Assembly: GCA_964450755.1 (NCBI GenBank)
Contig: CAYVDJ010000116.1
Span: 1-24,768, forward strand
DNA length: 24,768 bases
From: JAADDG01 sp964450755
GTDB lineage: Bacteria; Campylobacterota; Campylobacteria; Campylobacterales; JAADDG01
Direction: 5' to 3'
Shown here: positions 1 to 8,079 of the stretch, piece after piece
Numbering within the stretch: position 1 is the stretch's first letter
Layout of the letters: each line of letters starts with the position of its first letter
Notes under the pieces: generated by a model
What the model was told of the DNA's origin: nothing
Seen by the model: only the letters and a program-made list of their open reading frames with translations
The model's database searches: none
Translations under genes and position numbers: made by a program

Positions 1-112
1 CCAATAGCTCTATTGCTTTTTTGCCGGTCAGTATTTTTATAAACCTTTGAGGTATCCCCTGTACGATATCTCTTAGTGTTCTGTCATATACGAACTGTTC
101 TTTATCTGACAA
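1..112 (-). CDS. 5' end of a hypothetical protein gene, cut by the window edge
   Basis: Reading the minus strand from a TTG at 112..110 gives 37 codons, open to the window edge, beginning MSDKEQFVYDRTLRDIVQGI and going on to a TGKKAIELL segment. An AAGGTAA-like ribosome binding site (about 127..121) sits a normal distance upstream, and a TATAAT -10 lies at 141..136, so the start is well supported although it is TTG. No in-frame ATG is available upstream. From memory the N-terminus resembles Campylobacterota proteins annotated as Rpn/PD-(D/E)XK-type nuclease-like or hypothetical proteins, but no catalytic residue is inside the window. The function is therefore left open. It is transcribed away from the DUF481 gene in the same direction, after a gap of about 110 bp. 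Confidence 0.6.
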   Translation of the reverse strand, partial: MSDKEQFVYDRTLRDIVQGIPQRFIKILTGKKAIELL

Positions 113-135
113 AGTTTTTATTACCTTTTTTATTT

Positions 136-141
136 ATTATA
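136..141 (-). promoter_or_regulatory. Putative -10 box for the gene at 1-112
   Basis: TATAAT is read on the minus strand at 141..136, preceded by GC, about 24 nt upstream of the TTG start. The same GCTATAAT arrangement occurs before the DUF2018 gene at 9713..9708. No -35 hexamer is evident, as is usual for housekeeping promoters in Campylobacterota. Confidence 0.5.
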
Positions 142-221
142 GCATAAGAATCAGTTTTGAGAGATAAAAAAACTTCTATTAGATTCAAGACAGTTATAAT
201 TCAATACAATCTTATCATTAT

Positions 222-941
222 CTAAAAAGAGTAAGACAATCCGATATTGGTTGTAGAATCTGTTTTATAGAGATTTTTTGCGGGAGGAGTATTGTCATAC
301 TTGATCTCAACTCCGGTGGTAAAAGCCAGTTTTTTATTTAGTTTAAAAACCAGTTTTGCTTTCAAAGATGTTTCATAATCCTTGATATCATCACTGTTTG
401 CCATAATGTACCAATCGGCACTGAAACTGTTTTTTTCGCTGAATTTATATTTATATTCCGTTGAAGCTTTGATAAATGACAATGTTTCACTCTTTTTATC
501 ATCACTGTAATTGTTATATCTCATTAAAAGACCGCCAAGCCCCAACAAAAGTTCTTTTGAACTCTCTATGATCCTGTATCCGAAACCAAAACCGCCGTTT
601 ATCTGATGTTTATATCCCTCAAATCTGTTTTTAAGATAGGATATTTCTGCGTAAGAAAAAAGATTTTTTTGATAATAGTGTTTGATATTCAGATTGGCTC
701 TGTATCTCTCATTTGTGGTTTTACCGCTTTTTTTACCGTAAAGCAGATCGGTATTAAATTTTATATCGGTTTTCTTTTGGGTTTTATACTCCATCTTGTA
801 TTCGGCATTGACGGTACTGCTTTTTGTATTGCCGCTTGTAGAGATAAATCCGGCTTCCAAAGAGTGCTTTAACCCGTCGTCGGCTTTTAGAAAAAGACTT
901 AAAAACGCTATTAACAAGACTGATAAGATTAATTTCCTCAC
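222..941 (-). CDS. DUF481 / YdiY-like outer-membrane protein
   Basis: This 239-residue protein has a clear signal peptide (hydrophobic residues 4-18, probable cleavage after Ala20 in LKADDG). It then has alternating amphipathic strands rich in Tyr, Lys and Asn, and ends in the C-terminal Phe typical of outer-membrane beta-barrels (GLSYSF). The N-terminal HSLEAGFISTSGNTKSSTVN segment is characteristic of DUF481, the family of the 'salt-induced' YdiY protein. The predicted location is the outer membrane. Its biochemical role is unknown. The start is GTG at 941..939, only 16 bp after the UbiD stop, with no strong Shine-Dalgarno sequence, so translation may depend on ribosomes leaving ubiD. It is the last gene of the long minus-strand run. 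No convincing terminator hairpin was found in 142-221. Confidence 0.8.
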   Translation of the reverse strand: MRKLILSVLLIAFLSLFLKADDGLKHSLEAGFISTSGNTKSSTVNAEYKMEYKTQKKTDIKFNTDLLYGKKSGKTTNERYRANLNIKHYYQKNLFSYAEISYLKNRFEGYKHQINGGFGFGYRIIESSKELLLGLGGLLMRYNNYSDDKKSETLSFIKASTEYKYKFSEKNSFSADWYIMANSDDIKDYETSLKAKLVFKLNKKLAFTTGVEIKYDNTPPAKNLYKTDSTTNIGLSYSF

Positions 942-957
942 AGAATACTACACCAAT

Positions 958-2592
958 TTAAAATATATGAAATTTTTTCAAAAACTCATCATCAACATCT
1001 ATGAGTTTTCTTTTTCTCAAACTCTCTATCACCTCTTTATCACAATCGGTATCATCCGGCCACTCCCGTTTGAAATCATCTATCTCATTTTTGTTTGTAG
1101 CGTCGATTCCTATAAACTCTTTTTCCAAAAAGATATCTCTTTTTGCATCGATATTGTTTACAACTCTCCATATAAGCATATAGGGATTGTCAAGATCGTT
1201 TTTCTTTTCATCAACAAAAACGATAAGTTTCATATACTCTTTAAAAGAGGATAGTTTATCATAAATATTTCGCATAGGCTCTTTTTTATCCACTTTCATA
1301 ACACATACGGGAGTTTTTGTATGAGTTTTATACTGCTTTAGAGCCTTTATGCTTTCATCTATCAAACTGACCTTTTCAAAAAGCTCATCATCATTTAAAA
1401 TGGTCTTTTTGGGAAAATGCACATTATCCTGTGTGCAATCTATACCGAGTTTGCCTCCGTAGCAGGGTGCGTCGCTTGAGTGATCCCAAGCATCACAAAC
1501 ACCCTCGCTGATGATGACATTGTCCACACTTACCCGATCTAGGATATAGTCGCTCAGTTCTTCGTAATTTTCAAGGCGGGGAGCATCTTCATTTACAAAA
1601 ATCGCATGTTTTACAAAACTCATCTGCCCTACTCCCCAAAAAGCATGCATAAACTGTTTTGCATGTCCGGGATACATCGTTTTCATCTTGGAAATGATCA
1701 GATTGTGGAAAACTCCGTTTTCAGGCATCACATAATCTATAAGATCAGGAGCGGTTGTTTTCAAAAGAGGTAAAAATATCCTCTCCGTAGCCCATCCCAT
1801 ATATTTATCCTCCAAAGGAGGTTTGCCAACCACCGTTGCCAGATATACAGGTTCTTTTTTATGGGTTATACACTCAACTTTCATAACCGGATAAGGCTCT
1901 TTCAAAGTATAATAACCTGTATGATCTCCAAAAGGTCCCTCGATCTCCATCTCTTTTGGATCAACATACCCCTCTATCACAAAATCAACATCTTCGGGTA
2001 TCCAGATGTCATTTGTTATCGATTTGACAAGGCGGGGATTTTTGTTTTTTATAAAACCATAAAGCAGAAGTTCAAAAACTCCGTGCGGAAGAGGTGCGGT
2101 AGCCGCCCATGTATAGAGAGGATCGCCTCCTATGGCGATGGATACCGGCATCTTTTTCCCCGCTTTTTTGTACTCATGAAAAAAATGCGCACTGTCTTTG
2201 TGGATTTGCCAGTGCATTCCAAGACGGTTTTTGTCATAAACCTGCAAACGATACATCCCAAGGTTGTTGATATTTCCGTCAAGTGATTTTGTATAAACCT
2301 GCCCCATTGTTATAAATGCTCCGCCATCTTGAGGCCATGTTGTCAAAACCGGCAGATCATACAGATTGGCTTTATCACCCTCCAAAACAATCTCCTGAGA
2401 AATTCCTCTCTCTTTTAATCTTTTTGGAAAAACATTTTTTAGATGAAAAAGTCTTGAGAGCATAGAGAGTTTATCCATAAAAGAAGAAGGCGGTTTCAGG
2501 TGCAAAAGTTCCTCTATCTCATTTGCTATTTCATCTGCCTTTTTACCCAAAAATAGTTCCGTCGCATAAAATGAGCAAAACAGATTCATCAA
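958..2592 (-). CDS. ubiD: UbiD-family decarboxylase (menaquinone type), main part after an in-frame amber codon
   Basis: This 544-codon open frame covers all but the first ~61 residues of a UbiD-family decarboxylase, a prenylated-FMN enzyme. In Campylobacterota, which usually use the futalosine route, it is expected to be the menaquinone decarboxylase (MqnL, TIGR03701-like). Visible family segments, numbered from the TTG at 2592, are Asn110 and Arg115 in NNLGMYRLQV, GMHWQIH at 125-131, EGPFGDHTGYY at 218-228 and KPPLED at 257-262. The frame opens at TTG-ATG (2592/2589) in the middle of the conserved PVLMNLF segment, which is not a natural N-terminus. The same frame continues upstream through a TAG at 2607..2605 into the missing N-terminus (separate entry). 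Either the gene is inactivated, or the base is an error, or translation restarts here. The TAG overlaps an AGGA 10 nt before the TTG, which could allow weak reinitiation. It lies between hemC and the DUF481 gene. Confidence 0.85.
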   Translation of the reverse strand: MMNLFCSFYATELFLGKKADEIANEIEELLHLKPPSSFMDKLSMLSRLFHLKNVFPKRLKERGISQEIVLEGDKANLYDLPVLTTWPQDGGAFITMGQVYTKSLDGNINNLGMYRLQVYDKNRLGMHWQIHKDSAHFFHEYKKAGKKMPVSIAIGGDPLYTWAATAPLPHGVFELLLYGFIKNKNPRLVKSITNDIWIPEDVDFVIEGYVDPKEMEIEGPFGDHTGYYTLKEPYPVMKVECITHKKEPVYLATVVGKPPLEDKYMGWATERIFLPLLKTTAPDLIDYVMPENGVFHNLIISKMKTMYPGHAKQFMHAFWGVGQMSFVKHAIFVNEDAPRLENYEELSDYILDRVSVDNVIISEGVCDAWDHSSDAPCYGGKLGIDCTQDNVHFPKKTILNDDELFEKVSLIDESIKALKQYKTHTKTPVCVMKVDKKEPMRNIYDKLSSFKEYMKLIVFVDEKKNDLDNPYMLIWRVVNNIDAKRDIFLEKEFIGIDATNKNEIDDFKREWPDDTDCDKEVIESLRKRKLIDVDDEFLKKFHIF

Positions 2593-2604
2593 AACCGGGG
2601 TATC

Positions 2605-2775
2605 CTATCTTTTTGAAAGCCTCTTTGAAACTGGTTTTTCAAACAGAAGAGCTTTTGGATTCTCCTTTTTTATCTCTATATAAGCGATATGAGGAATCTC
2701 AAGATCGATATCCACTTCCTCTTTTACAACCCGTAAAAGATTATGCTCTTTTAAAAGCTCTATAGTCTTTTGCAT
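2605..2775 (-). pseudogene. ubiD: N-terminal 56 codons of ubiD ending at an in-frame TAG
   Basis: The ATG at 2775..2773 lies 13 bp after the hemC stop and is preceded by a purine-rich GGGTGGAAG. It opens a 56-codon frame starting MQKTIELLKEHNLLRVV and containing DLEIPHIAYIEIKKENPKA, the standard N-terminus of Campylobacterota UbiD proteins. Codon 57 is TAG (2607..2605). The four following codons read DTPV and run directly, in the same frame, into LMNLFCSFYATELFLG. Joining both pieces across the stop gives about 605 residues, the normal length, with no insertion or deletion. The lesion is therefore a single substitution. Homologues, as I recall them, have an aromatic residue before D-x-P-V-L-M-N, so TAT or TAC to TAG is the simplest origin; this last step is inference. 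Confidence 0.8.
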
Positions 2776-2788
2776 CTTCCACCCAATT

Positions 2789-3733
2789 TTATAAAATATC
2801 TCTCAAAGCTATCTCTTCTGCTCTTTTTAGAAGTTTTATAGCGCCGTTTTCAACCATCACATCGGCAAGTTCTTTACCCACCATTTTATAATCACTCTTA
2901 GGAGCTACAACCTTTTCTCTGATAATCTCACTTCCGTCAGGCAAACCGACTATGGCTCTTGTCTGTATCTCCGAATCTCTCAACTGCGCATTTACTCCTA
3001 TCGGAACCTGACAGCCTCCTTGTAAAATCTCTACAAAATCCCTCTCCACTCTTGTTTCTATATAAGCCTTTTCATCATGAAGAACGGAAACTATCTCTTT
3101 GATTTTTTTATCATCAATACTCTCTATCCCAAGTGCAGCCTGTCCCATTGCAGGGATCATCACGGTAATACCGATAGGAGTAAAATAGTTTACACTCGCA
3201 TTCAGTCCGAGTCTGTTAATCCCCGCACTTGCCAAAATGATAGCATCATACTCTCCGTCTTTTAACTTTCTTATCCTCGTATCAACATTTCCGCGAAGAT
3301 TTTTTATAGTCAAATCGGGTCTGACCTGCAAAAGCTGCATTCTTCTTCTCAAACTCGTTGTACCGACTACCGCATTTTTGGGAAGTTCATCGATAGAAGG
3401 ATACTTTTGGCTAAGCATCGCATCTCTGACATCTTCTCTTTTTGTGATAGCACTCAAAACCAAACCTTTGGGAAATTCGGTAGGAACATCTTTCAGACTG
3501 TGAACAGCCATATGAGCGTTTCCTTCAAGCATCGCATCTTCTAACTCTTTTGTAAAAAGTCCTTTCCCCCCGATTTTTGCCAAAGGAGTATCCAGGATTT
3601 TGTCCCCTTTTGTTTTCATGATCTTTAACTCAATCTTCAATTTCGGATGAGCTTTTTCCAAAAGACCTTTTATATGATTTGACTGCCATAGAGCTAACTT
3701 ACTTCCCCTCGTTGCGATAATCAGTTTTTTCAT
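2789..3733 (-). CDS. hemC: Hydroxymethylbilane synthase (porphobilinogen deaminase)
   Basis: The enzyme polymerises four porphobilinogen molecules into hydroxymethylbilane in the cytoplasm, on the route to haem, sirohaem and other tetrapyrroles. At 314 residues it has normal length. The N-terminal ATRGSKLALWQSNH (7-20), the HSLKDVPTEFP segment with the catalytic Asp82, the substrate-binding Arg-rich TTSLRRR (125-131) and NLRGNVDTR (145-153) are all present. Cys241 in EILQGGCQVPIG is the attachment site of the dipyrromethane cofactor. The start is ATG with an AAAGAGA upstream. It follows the thioredoxin-fold gene by 17 bp and precedes ubiD by 13 bp, and shares the transcription unit with hemA, which supplies the first committed step of the same pathway. 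Confidence 0.97.
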   Translation of the reverse strand: MKKLIIATRGSKLALWQSNHIKGLLEKAHPKLKIELKIMKTKGDKILDTPLAKIGGKGLFTKELEDAMLEGNAHMAVHSLKDVPTEFPKGLVLSAITKREDVRDAMLSQKYPSIDELPKNAVVGTTSLRRRMQLLQVRPDLTIKNLRGNVDTRIRKLKDGEYDAIILASAGINRLGLNASVNYFTPIGITVMIPAMGQAALGIESIDDKKIKEIVSVLHDEKAYIETRVERDFVEILQGGCQVPIGVNAQLRDSEIQTRAIVGLPDGSEIIREKVVAPKSDYKMVGKELADVMVENGAIKLLKRAEEIALRDIL

Positions 3734-3750
3734 AATTTTTCTCTTTGTAC

Positions 3751-4629
3751 TTATTTTGATTTTTTTAACAATTCCAAATGTTTCCTTCTTGAGGAATCCT
3801 TTTTACCGTTTAAATAGAGTGTCGGTGTTCCAGATATTACAAGATCTGAAGCCATTTTAGAATCACTTTTAAATCTTTTTTCAATTTCAGGTGTATGAAT
3901 CTCTTTTTTGGTTATCTTTGTCTTAAAAGCTTTGTTAAATACCTCTAAAATCTTATCCTCATCAGTCGTAGGAATATCAAAATAGTGTTCATACACTTTT
4001 ATCAACAAATCTGCCTGACTCATCTTTAGTTTTTTCTCAGCCGCCATAATCACTCTTATAAGAGTAGGAGAGGCTTTATGAATAACATCCAACGGAAAAT
4101 GGTAATAGTACAAAGCAAACTGTTTTGGATGTTTTTTAACAAATTTTATAAGTTCAGGTACAAAATCCTGACAAAAAGGACATTCGGGATCACTAAAAAC
4201 AACCAGTTTGTTTTTGGCTTTGGCACTACCTGCTATCAAATGATCTTTTCTGTAATATTTAGGTGTCAGATCAAGAGCAACATCTCTTTTTATACTTCCG
4301 CCTGTTTTTAGGTTTAGAAGGTCTTTTGCAAGATATGTTCCATCCGAAAATACCGTATCGGTAGCCTCTATAACCTCTGTCATATTGTTATCTCTGTGAA
4401 TCTCCAAAAAAATCGCTAAAAAATAGGCACTCCAGCCAACCGGTTTGTCAAGTTTCTTTTTAGCTTTTATCTTGATATCTTTAAGCTTATAGGCTTTCCC
4501 TACTTTTATCGCTTTTTTAATCGCATCTACAATTTTTTCATCTGTTTTTGTATCTTTTGTATTTGATGCGGCAAACAAAAAAGTTTGCATAACAAGAATT
4601 AAAAATATAAATTTTACGGCTTTTTTCAC
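3751..4629 (-). CDS. Exported DsbC/DsbG-like thiol:disulfide protein
   Basis: This 292-residue protein has a signal peptide (hydrophobic 7-19, FLFAAS, cleavage near residue 20-21). It has an N-terminal region of about 110 residues and a C-terminal thioredoxin-fold domain. The active site is Cys150-Pro-Phe-Cys153 in FSDPECPFCQDF, and the cis-proline loop is SGTPTLYLNG (Pro269). The two-part layout and CxxC context match periplasmic disulfide isomerases/oxidoreductases of the DsbC/DsbG group in Campylobacterota. Whether it oxidises or isomerises cannot be told from the sequence. The start is GTG (4629..4627) with a strong AAAGGAG seven nt upstream. It lies 15 bp after fxsA and 17 bp before hemC. 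Confidence 0.85.
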   Translation of the reverse strand: MKKAVKFIFLILVMQTFLFAASNTKDTKTDEKIVDAIKKAIKVGKAYKLKDIKIKAKKKLDKPVGWSAYFLAIFLEIHRDNNMTEVIEATDTVFSDGTYLAKDLLNLKTGGSIKRDVALDLTPKYYRKDHLIAGSAKAKNKLVVFSDPECPFCQDFVPELIKFVKKHPKQFALYYYHFPLDVIHKASPTLIRVIMAAEKKLKMSQADLLIKVYEHYFDIPTTDEDKILEVFNKAFKTKITKKEIHTPEIEKRFKSDSKMASDLVISGTPTLYLNGKKDSSRRKHLELLKKSK

Positions 4630-4644
4630 TATTTACTCCTTTAT

Positions 4645-5058
4645 CTATGATTTAAATTTCGGATGTTCTTCGATGATTTCCACATCAATAACATCGTTTT
4701 CTTCATTTTGCATTCCTTTTTTGCGTTTTAAATGCAAAATCTTTCTGGCAAAAAGAGTTCCAAAAAAACTAAACTGTAAAAGCACACCCAAAATATCACT
4801 GAAAAATCCGGGTATTATGAGCAAAAAAGCTCCCAAGATACTAAACAGACTCAGTTTTTGAAACTCTTCCATCGTGATCTCGCCATTTACCAAAGAACGC
4901 ATACTTTCAGAAATGGTAAAGGAAGAATTTGAAAGCAGTATTATACCAATCATTGCGCTTAATATCAACTCTATAAATGTAGCCACTCCGCCTATTTTGG
5001 AAGCGATATTGACACTGACTGTTACCTCGATAAACAGATAAATAAGAAAATAGATCAA
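4645..5058 (-). CDS. fxsA: FxsA family inner-membrane protein
   Basis: This small membrane protein of 137 residues has hydrophobic segments at about 2-20, 25-45 and 70-100. They include the family pattern FLLIIPGFFSDILGVLL, which is typical of FxsA (named for suppression of F-exclusion of phage T7 in E. coli). The C-terminal tail is cytoplasmic-looking, basic (HLKRKKG) and then acidic (ENDVIDVEIIEE). The exact cellular role of the family is not established. The start is TTG (5058..5056), overlapping the proS stop as TTGA, with a GCGGGGA purine stretch upstream inside proS. Translational coupling to proS is likely. Confidence 0.88.
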   Translation of the reverse strand: MIYFLIYLFIEVTVSVNIASKIGGVATFIELILSAMIGIILLSNSSFTISESMRSLVNGEITMEEFQKLSLFSILGAFLLIIPGFFSDILGVLLQFSFFGTLFARKILHLKRKKGMQNEENDVIDVEIIEEHPKFKS

Positions 5059-6758
5059 TCAAATATCCCCGCTAGTTTTGCATCCAATTCATCGATAGAG
5101 ATATCCTCTTTTTGAAGTGTTTTTCTATCTACTAATTGAACTTTATCATCTTTTAATCCTTTGCCGATTATCAAGGCATAAGGAAAACCGATAAGTTCAA
5201 AGTCTTTCATTTTAAATCCAAATCTCTCTTTTCTATCGTCAATTATAACTTCTTTATTCTCATTTTTCAATTTATTATATAAATTTTCTGCAAATTGTAG
5301 TTGATTTTCTTTTTTGGGATCAGATACAATGATATCAAGCATACACGGAGCCGTCGGTTTTGTCCAGATACAGCCTTTGTCATCATGATACTGCTCTATG
5401 ACAACAGCTACAAGACGACTCACACCGATACCGTAAGTTCCCATTACAAAAGGTTTTGATTTTCCGTTCTCATCCAAAAAAACGGCATTTAGAGGTTTTG
5501 AGTATCTCTCTCCAAGCTGAAAAATATGCCCTACCTCGATCCCTTTTGTAAGAGAGAGTTTTCCACCGCATTTTTGGCAAATATCACCCTCCTCTACGCT
5601 TACAAGATCCGCATAATGAGGATTTTTCAACCATTTAAAGTCAAACCCCACATAATGATAATCTTTTTTATTTCCTCCGCAGATAAGATTTTCTTCGTCT
5701 TTTAGCTCTTCATCAATTACAGCTTTGAATTTTTCATTCAGAGGTCCTATGAAATAGGGAACAAAACCCGCCTCTTCAAGCTCTTTTTCATCCACATCGA
5801 CAAGTTCCAAAGCATTTACGGCATTTGTGGCTTTTGTCTCCTGTAAAGTATCGCAACCTCTTATAAAAAATACAACTATCTCTTCTTTATCTTCATAGAT
5901 CGCTTTTTTGGCTACCGCTTTTACAAAATAGTAGGGATCAAGATGGAAAAATCCGCTTAACTCCTCTATGGTTTTGATATTTGGAGTATGGAAAAAATCT
6001 TTGCTCATTTGGGGAGCCTCTTCCAAAGGCACTCTCTTTTTTGCTCTTTTTGCAGCTTCCACATTTGCGGCATATTCGCAACTGTGACAGATCACGATAT
6101 CATCTTCTCCGTTTTGTGTAAGAACCATAAACTCCTTACTCCTGCTTCCTCCTATTGCGCCGCTGTCAGCCTCCACCGCTCTAAAATCAAGCCCCAGTCT
6201 TGTAAAGATATTTGAATAGGTTTTCTCCATCAAAGAGTACTCTCTTTTCATATCCTCTTCATCTGCATGAAAGCTGTAACCATCCTCCATCAAAAACTCT
6301 TTGCCTCTCAAAAGTCCGAATCTCGGTCTTATCTCGTCTCTGAACTTCAGATTTATCTGATAAAGATGCAAAGGAAGGTCTTTATAGCTTTTTACCCTGT
6401 TTCTGACAAGATCAACCATCATCTCTTCGTGTGTGGGACCCAAAACAAACTCATTGTCTTTTCTGTCACGAAATCTAAGAAGCTCTTTACCGTATTTGTC
6501 ATATCTGCCGCTCTCTTTCCAAAGTTCGGCGGGAGTTACAAACCCCAACTGAACCTCCTGACAACCGGCTTTATCCAACTCATCTTTGACAATGGCTCTA
6601 ATCTTGTCAAGAACAATTTTTCCAAGAGGCAAAAAGTTATATATTCCGCTTCCGACCTGAGAGATAAATCCTCCTCTTATAAGATACTTATGACTCGGCA
6701 AAACCGCATCTTTTGGATCTTCTTTGACGGTAGGAACAAAAAGTTTTGAAAATCTCAA
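5055..6758 (-). CDS. proS: Prolyl-tRNA synthetase, bacterial type with editing domain
   Basis: A class IIa aminoacyl-tRNA synthetase that charges tRNA-Pro in the cytoplasm. At 567 residues it has the standard bacterial length. Visible elements are the N-terminal FVPTVKEDPKDAVLPSHKYL, GPTHEE (107-112), motif 2 with RPRFGLLRGKEFLMEDGYSF (144-163), an inserted YbaK-like editing domain at about 225-400, motif 3 GTYGIGVSR (440-448) and the C-terminal anticodon-binding domain (IDDRKERFGFKMKDFELIG). CxxC pairs (CHSC, CQKC) flank the insertion. The start is TTG (6758..6756) with a strong AAGGAG six nt upstream, overlapping the hemA TAA as TAAGGAG. It follows hemA by 10 bp and overlaps fxsA by 4 bp. 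Confidence 0.97.
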   Translation of the reverse strand: MRFSKLFVPTVKEDPKDAVLPSHKYLIRGGFISQVGSGIYNFLPLGKIVLDKIRAIVKDELDKAGCQEVQLGFVTPAELWKESGRYDKYGKELLRFRDRKDNEFVLGPTHEEMMVDLVRNRVKSYKDLPLHLYQINLKFRDEIRPRFGLLRGKEFLMEDGYSFHADEEDMKREYSLMEKTYSNIFTRLGLDFRAVEADSGAIGGSRSKEFMVLTQNGEDDIVICHSCEYAANVEAAKRAKKRVPLEEAPQMSKDFFHTPNIKTIEELSGFFHLDPYYFVKAVAKKAIYEDKEEIVVFFIRGCDTLQETKATNAVNALELVDVDEKELEEAGFVPYFIGPLNEKFKAVIDEELKDEENLICGGNKKDYHYVGFDFKWLKNPHYADLVSVEEGDICQKCGGKLSLTKGIEVGHIFQLGERYSKPLNAVFLDENGKSKPFVMGTYGIGVSRLVAVVIEQYHDDKGCIWTKPTAPCMLDIIVSDPKKENQLQFAENLYNKLKNENKEVIIDDRKERFGFKMKDFELIGFPYALIIGKGLKDDKVQLVDRKTLQKEDISIDELDAKLAGIFD

Positions 6759-6768
6759 ACTATACTCC

Positions 6769-8079
6769 TTAGATATTTTTTTCTATTTGATATTCGCATT
6801 TGTAAGAATCAAGTTTCTTTTCCACATCTGTATTGAGATTGAAAATATACTGCATTGACTGAACAATCGTATCGGCTCTTGGTGAATCGGCTACATTTTT
6901 CAGATTTTTTGTAGGCCCATGCAAAAAACCGTTAAAAGACTGGTGCAAAATCTTCTCCACCTGTTTTTGATACTCTTTTGGCAGATATCCCTTTTTTACT
7001 GCTCTTTCAAGCTCTCTTTGCGAACACTCTCTTGCACGACTTCTTATCTCTTTGATCATAGGATCTATCGCAAGAGTCTGAAGCCATTTGAAAAAATCCA
7101 TCGTAGCTTTTCCGATAATGGAATAGGCGATTTTTGCGTGTTCTTCCCTTAAAGCTTTATTACTGTTTACTATCTCTTCAAGATCATCCACCGCATATAT
7201 ATTGATATTTTCACATCCGCAATCTTCTATATCCCTTGGAACAGCCACATCAAACCAGTGTCTTTCAAAATCGATCTCTTCTACCATATCTTTTGTTATG
7301 ATTGTATGGGGTGCACCGGTTGCGCTAAAAAGCAGACGATATCTGTTTAAAAACTTTTTTAGATTTGAAAAAGGCTCTACCGTAACTCTGACTGACTCGA
7401 TAGAATCAGCAAGTTTTTGCGCTTTTTTTATATCCCTGTTGATGATGATAAGGTTAACTCCGGCATTTGCAAGATGTTTGGCGGCAAGTTCCGCCATCTC
7501 TCCCGCACCTACTATAATAGCGCTGTATCCCCCGATATTTCCCCCAAAAATCTCTTTTGCTTTTGCAACCGCTACGCTGGAGACGGAGATCGGATTTTTA
7601 GAGATATCGGTAGAGTTTCTTACTTCAGCTGCACATCTGAAAGCGTGGTGCATCGTTCTTGCAAGTTTCTGACCGCAAAATTTGTTCTCATAAGATAGTA
7701 AAAAAGCTTTTTTTATCTGCCCTACTATCTGGGTTTCTCCGATAACCAGACTGTCAAGAGAAGATGCAACGGTAAAGAGATGATGAATCGCGCCGTTATC
7801 TTCATAAACATCTCCTCTTCCTTCAAGCTCCTCTTTGCTTACACCCGTTAAAGCCGAAAGCTCCGTAAAAATATGATCAAGTGAATCCTGACACTCCTTA
7901 ACACTTGTAATTATCTCTACTCTGTTGCATGTGGATAATATAATCACTTCATTAATACTTTGATGAGCCAATAACTTTTTATAAAATTCCTTTAAAACCT
8001 CTTCATCGTTAAAAGCTAATTTTTCTCTTACCTCAATACTCGTATTTTTATGAGAAAAACTAACCGTCAAATAATGCAT
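6769..8079 (-). CDS. hemA: Glutamyl-tRNA reductase
   Basis: The enzyme reduces glutamyl-tRNA(Glu) to glutamate-1-semialdehyde with NADPH, the first committed step of C5-pathway tetrapyrrole synthesis. The catalytic Cys51 lies in LSTCNRVEI, GETQIVGQIKKAF (114-126) is conserved, the Rossmann NADPH site is VGAGEMAELAAKH (190-202), and a C-terminal helical dimerisation region follows. At 436 residues its length is normal. I place the start at the ATG at 8079..8077. It overlaps the upstream gene's TGA by one base (TGATG) and has AGGGAG five nt upstream. The TTG one codon earlier (8082) is too close to that site. It sits directly after the polyprenyl synthase gene and before proS, an arrangement familiar in Campylobacterota. 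Confidence 0.97.
   Translation of the reverse strand: MHYLTVSFSHKNTSIEVREKLAFNDEEVLKEFYKKLLAHQSINEVIILSTCNRVEIITSVKECQDSLDHIFTELSALTGVSKEELEGRGDVYEDNGAIHHLFTVASSLDSLVIGETQIVGQIKKAFLLSYENKFCGQKLARTMHHAFRCAAEVRNSTDISKNPISVSSVAVAKAKEIFGGNIGGYSAIIVGAGEMAELAAKHLANAGVNLIIINRDIKKAQKLADSIESVRVTVEPFSNLKKFLNRYRLLFSATGAPHTIITKDMVEEIDFERHWFDVAVPRDIEDCGCENINIYAVDDLEEIVNSNKALREEHAKIAYSIIGKATMDFFKWLQTLAIDPMIKEIRSRARECSQRELERAVKKGYLPKEYQKQVEKILHQSFNGFLHGPTKNLKNVADSPRADTIVQSMQYIFNLNTDVEKKLDSYKCEYQIEKNI

Noticed and set aside
796..1254. Open frame of about 150 codons on the plus strand across the DUF481-ubiD junction
   Set aside because: It is antisense to two well supported genes, has no ribosome binding site or family resemblance, and follows their codon structure in mirror image.
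6267..6749. Plus-strand open frame of 160 codons opposite proS
   Set aside because: It lies entirely antisense to conserved proS motifs and has no start signals.
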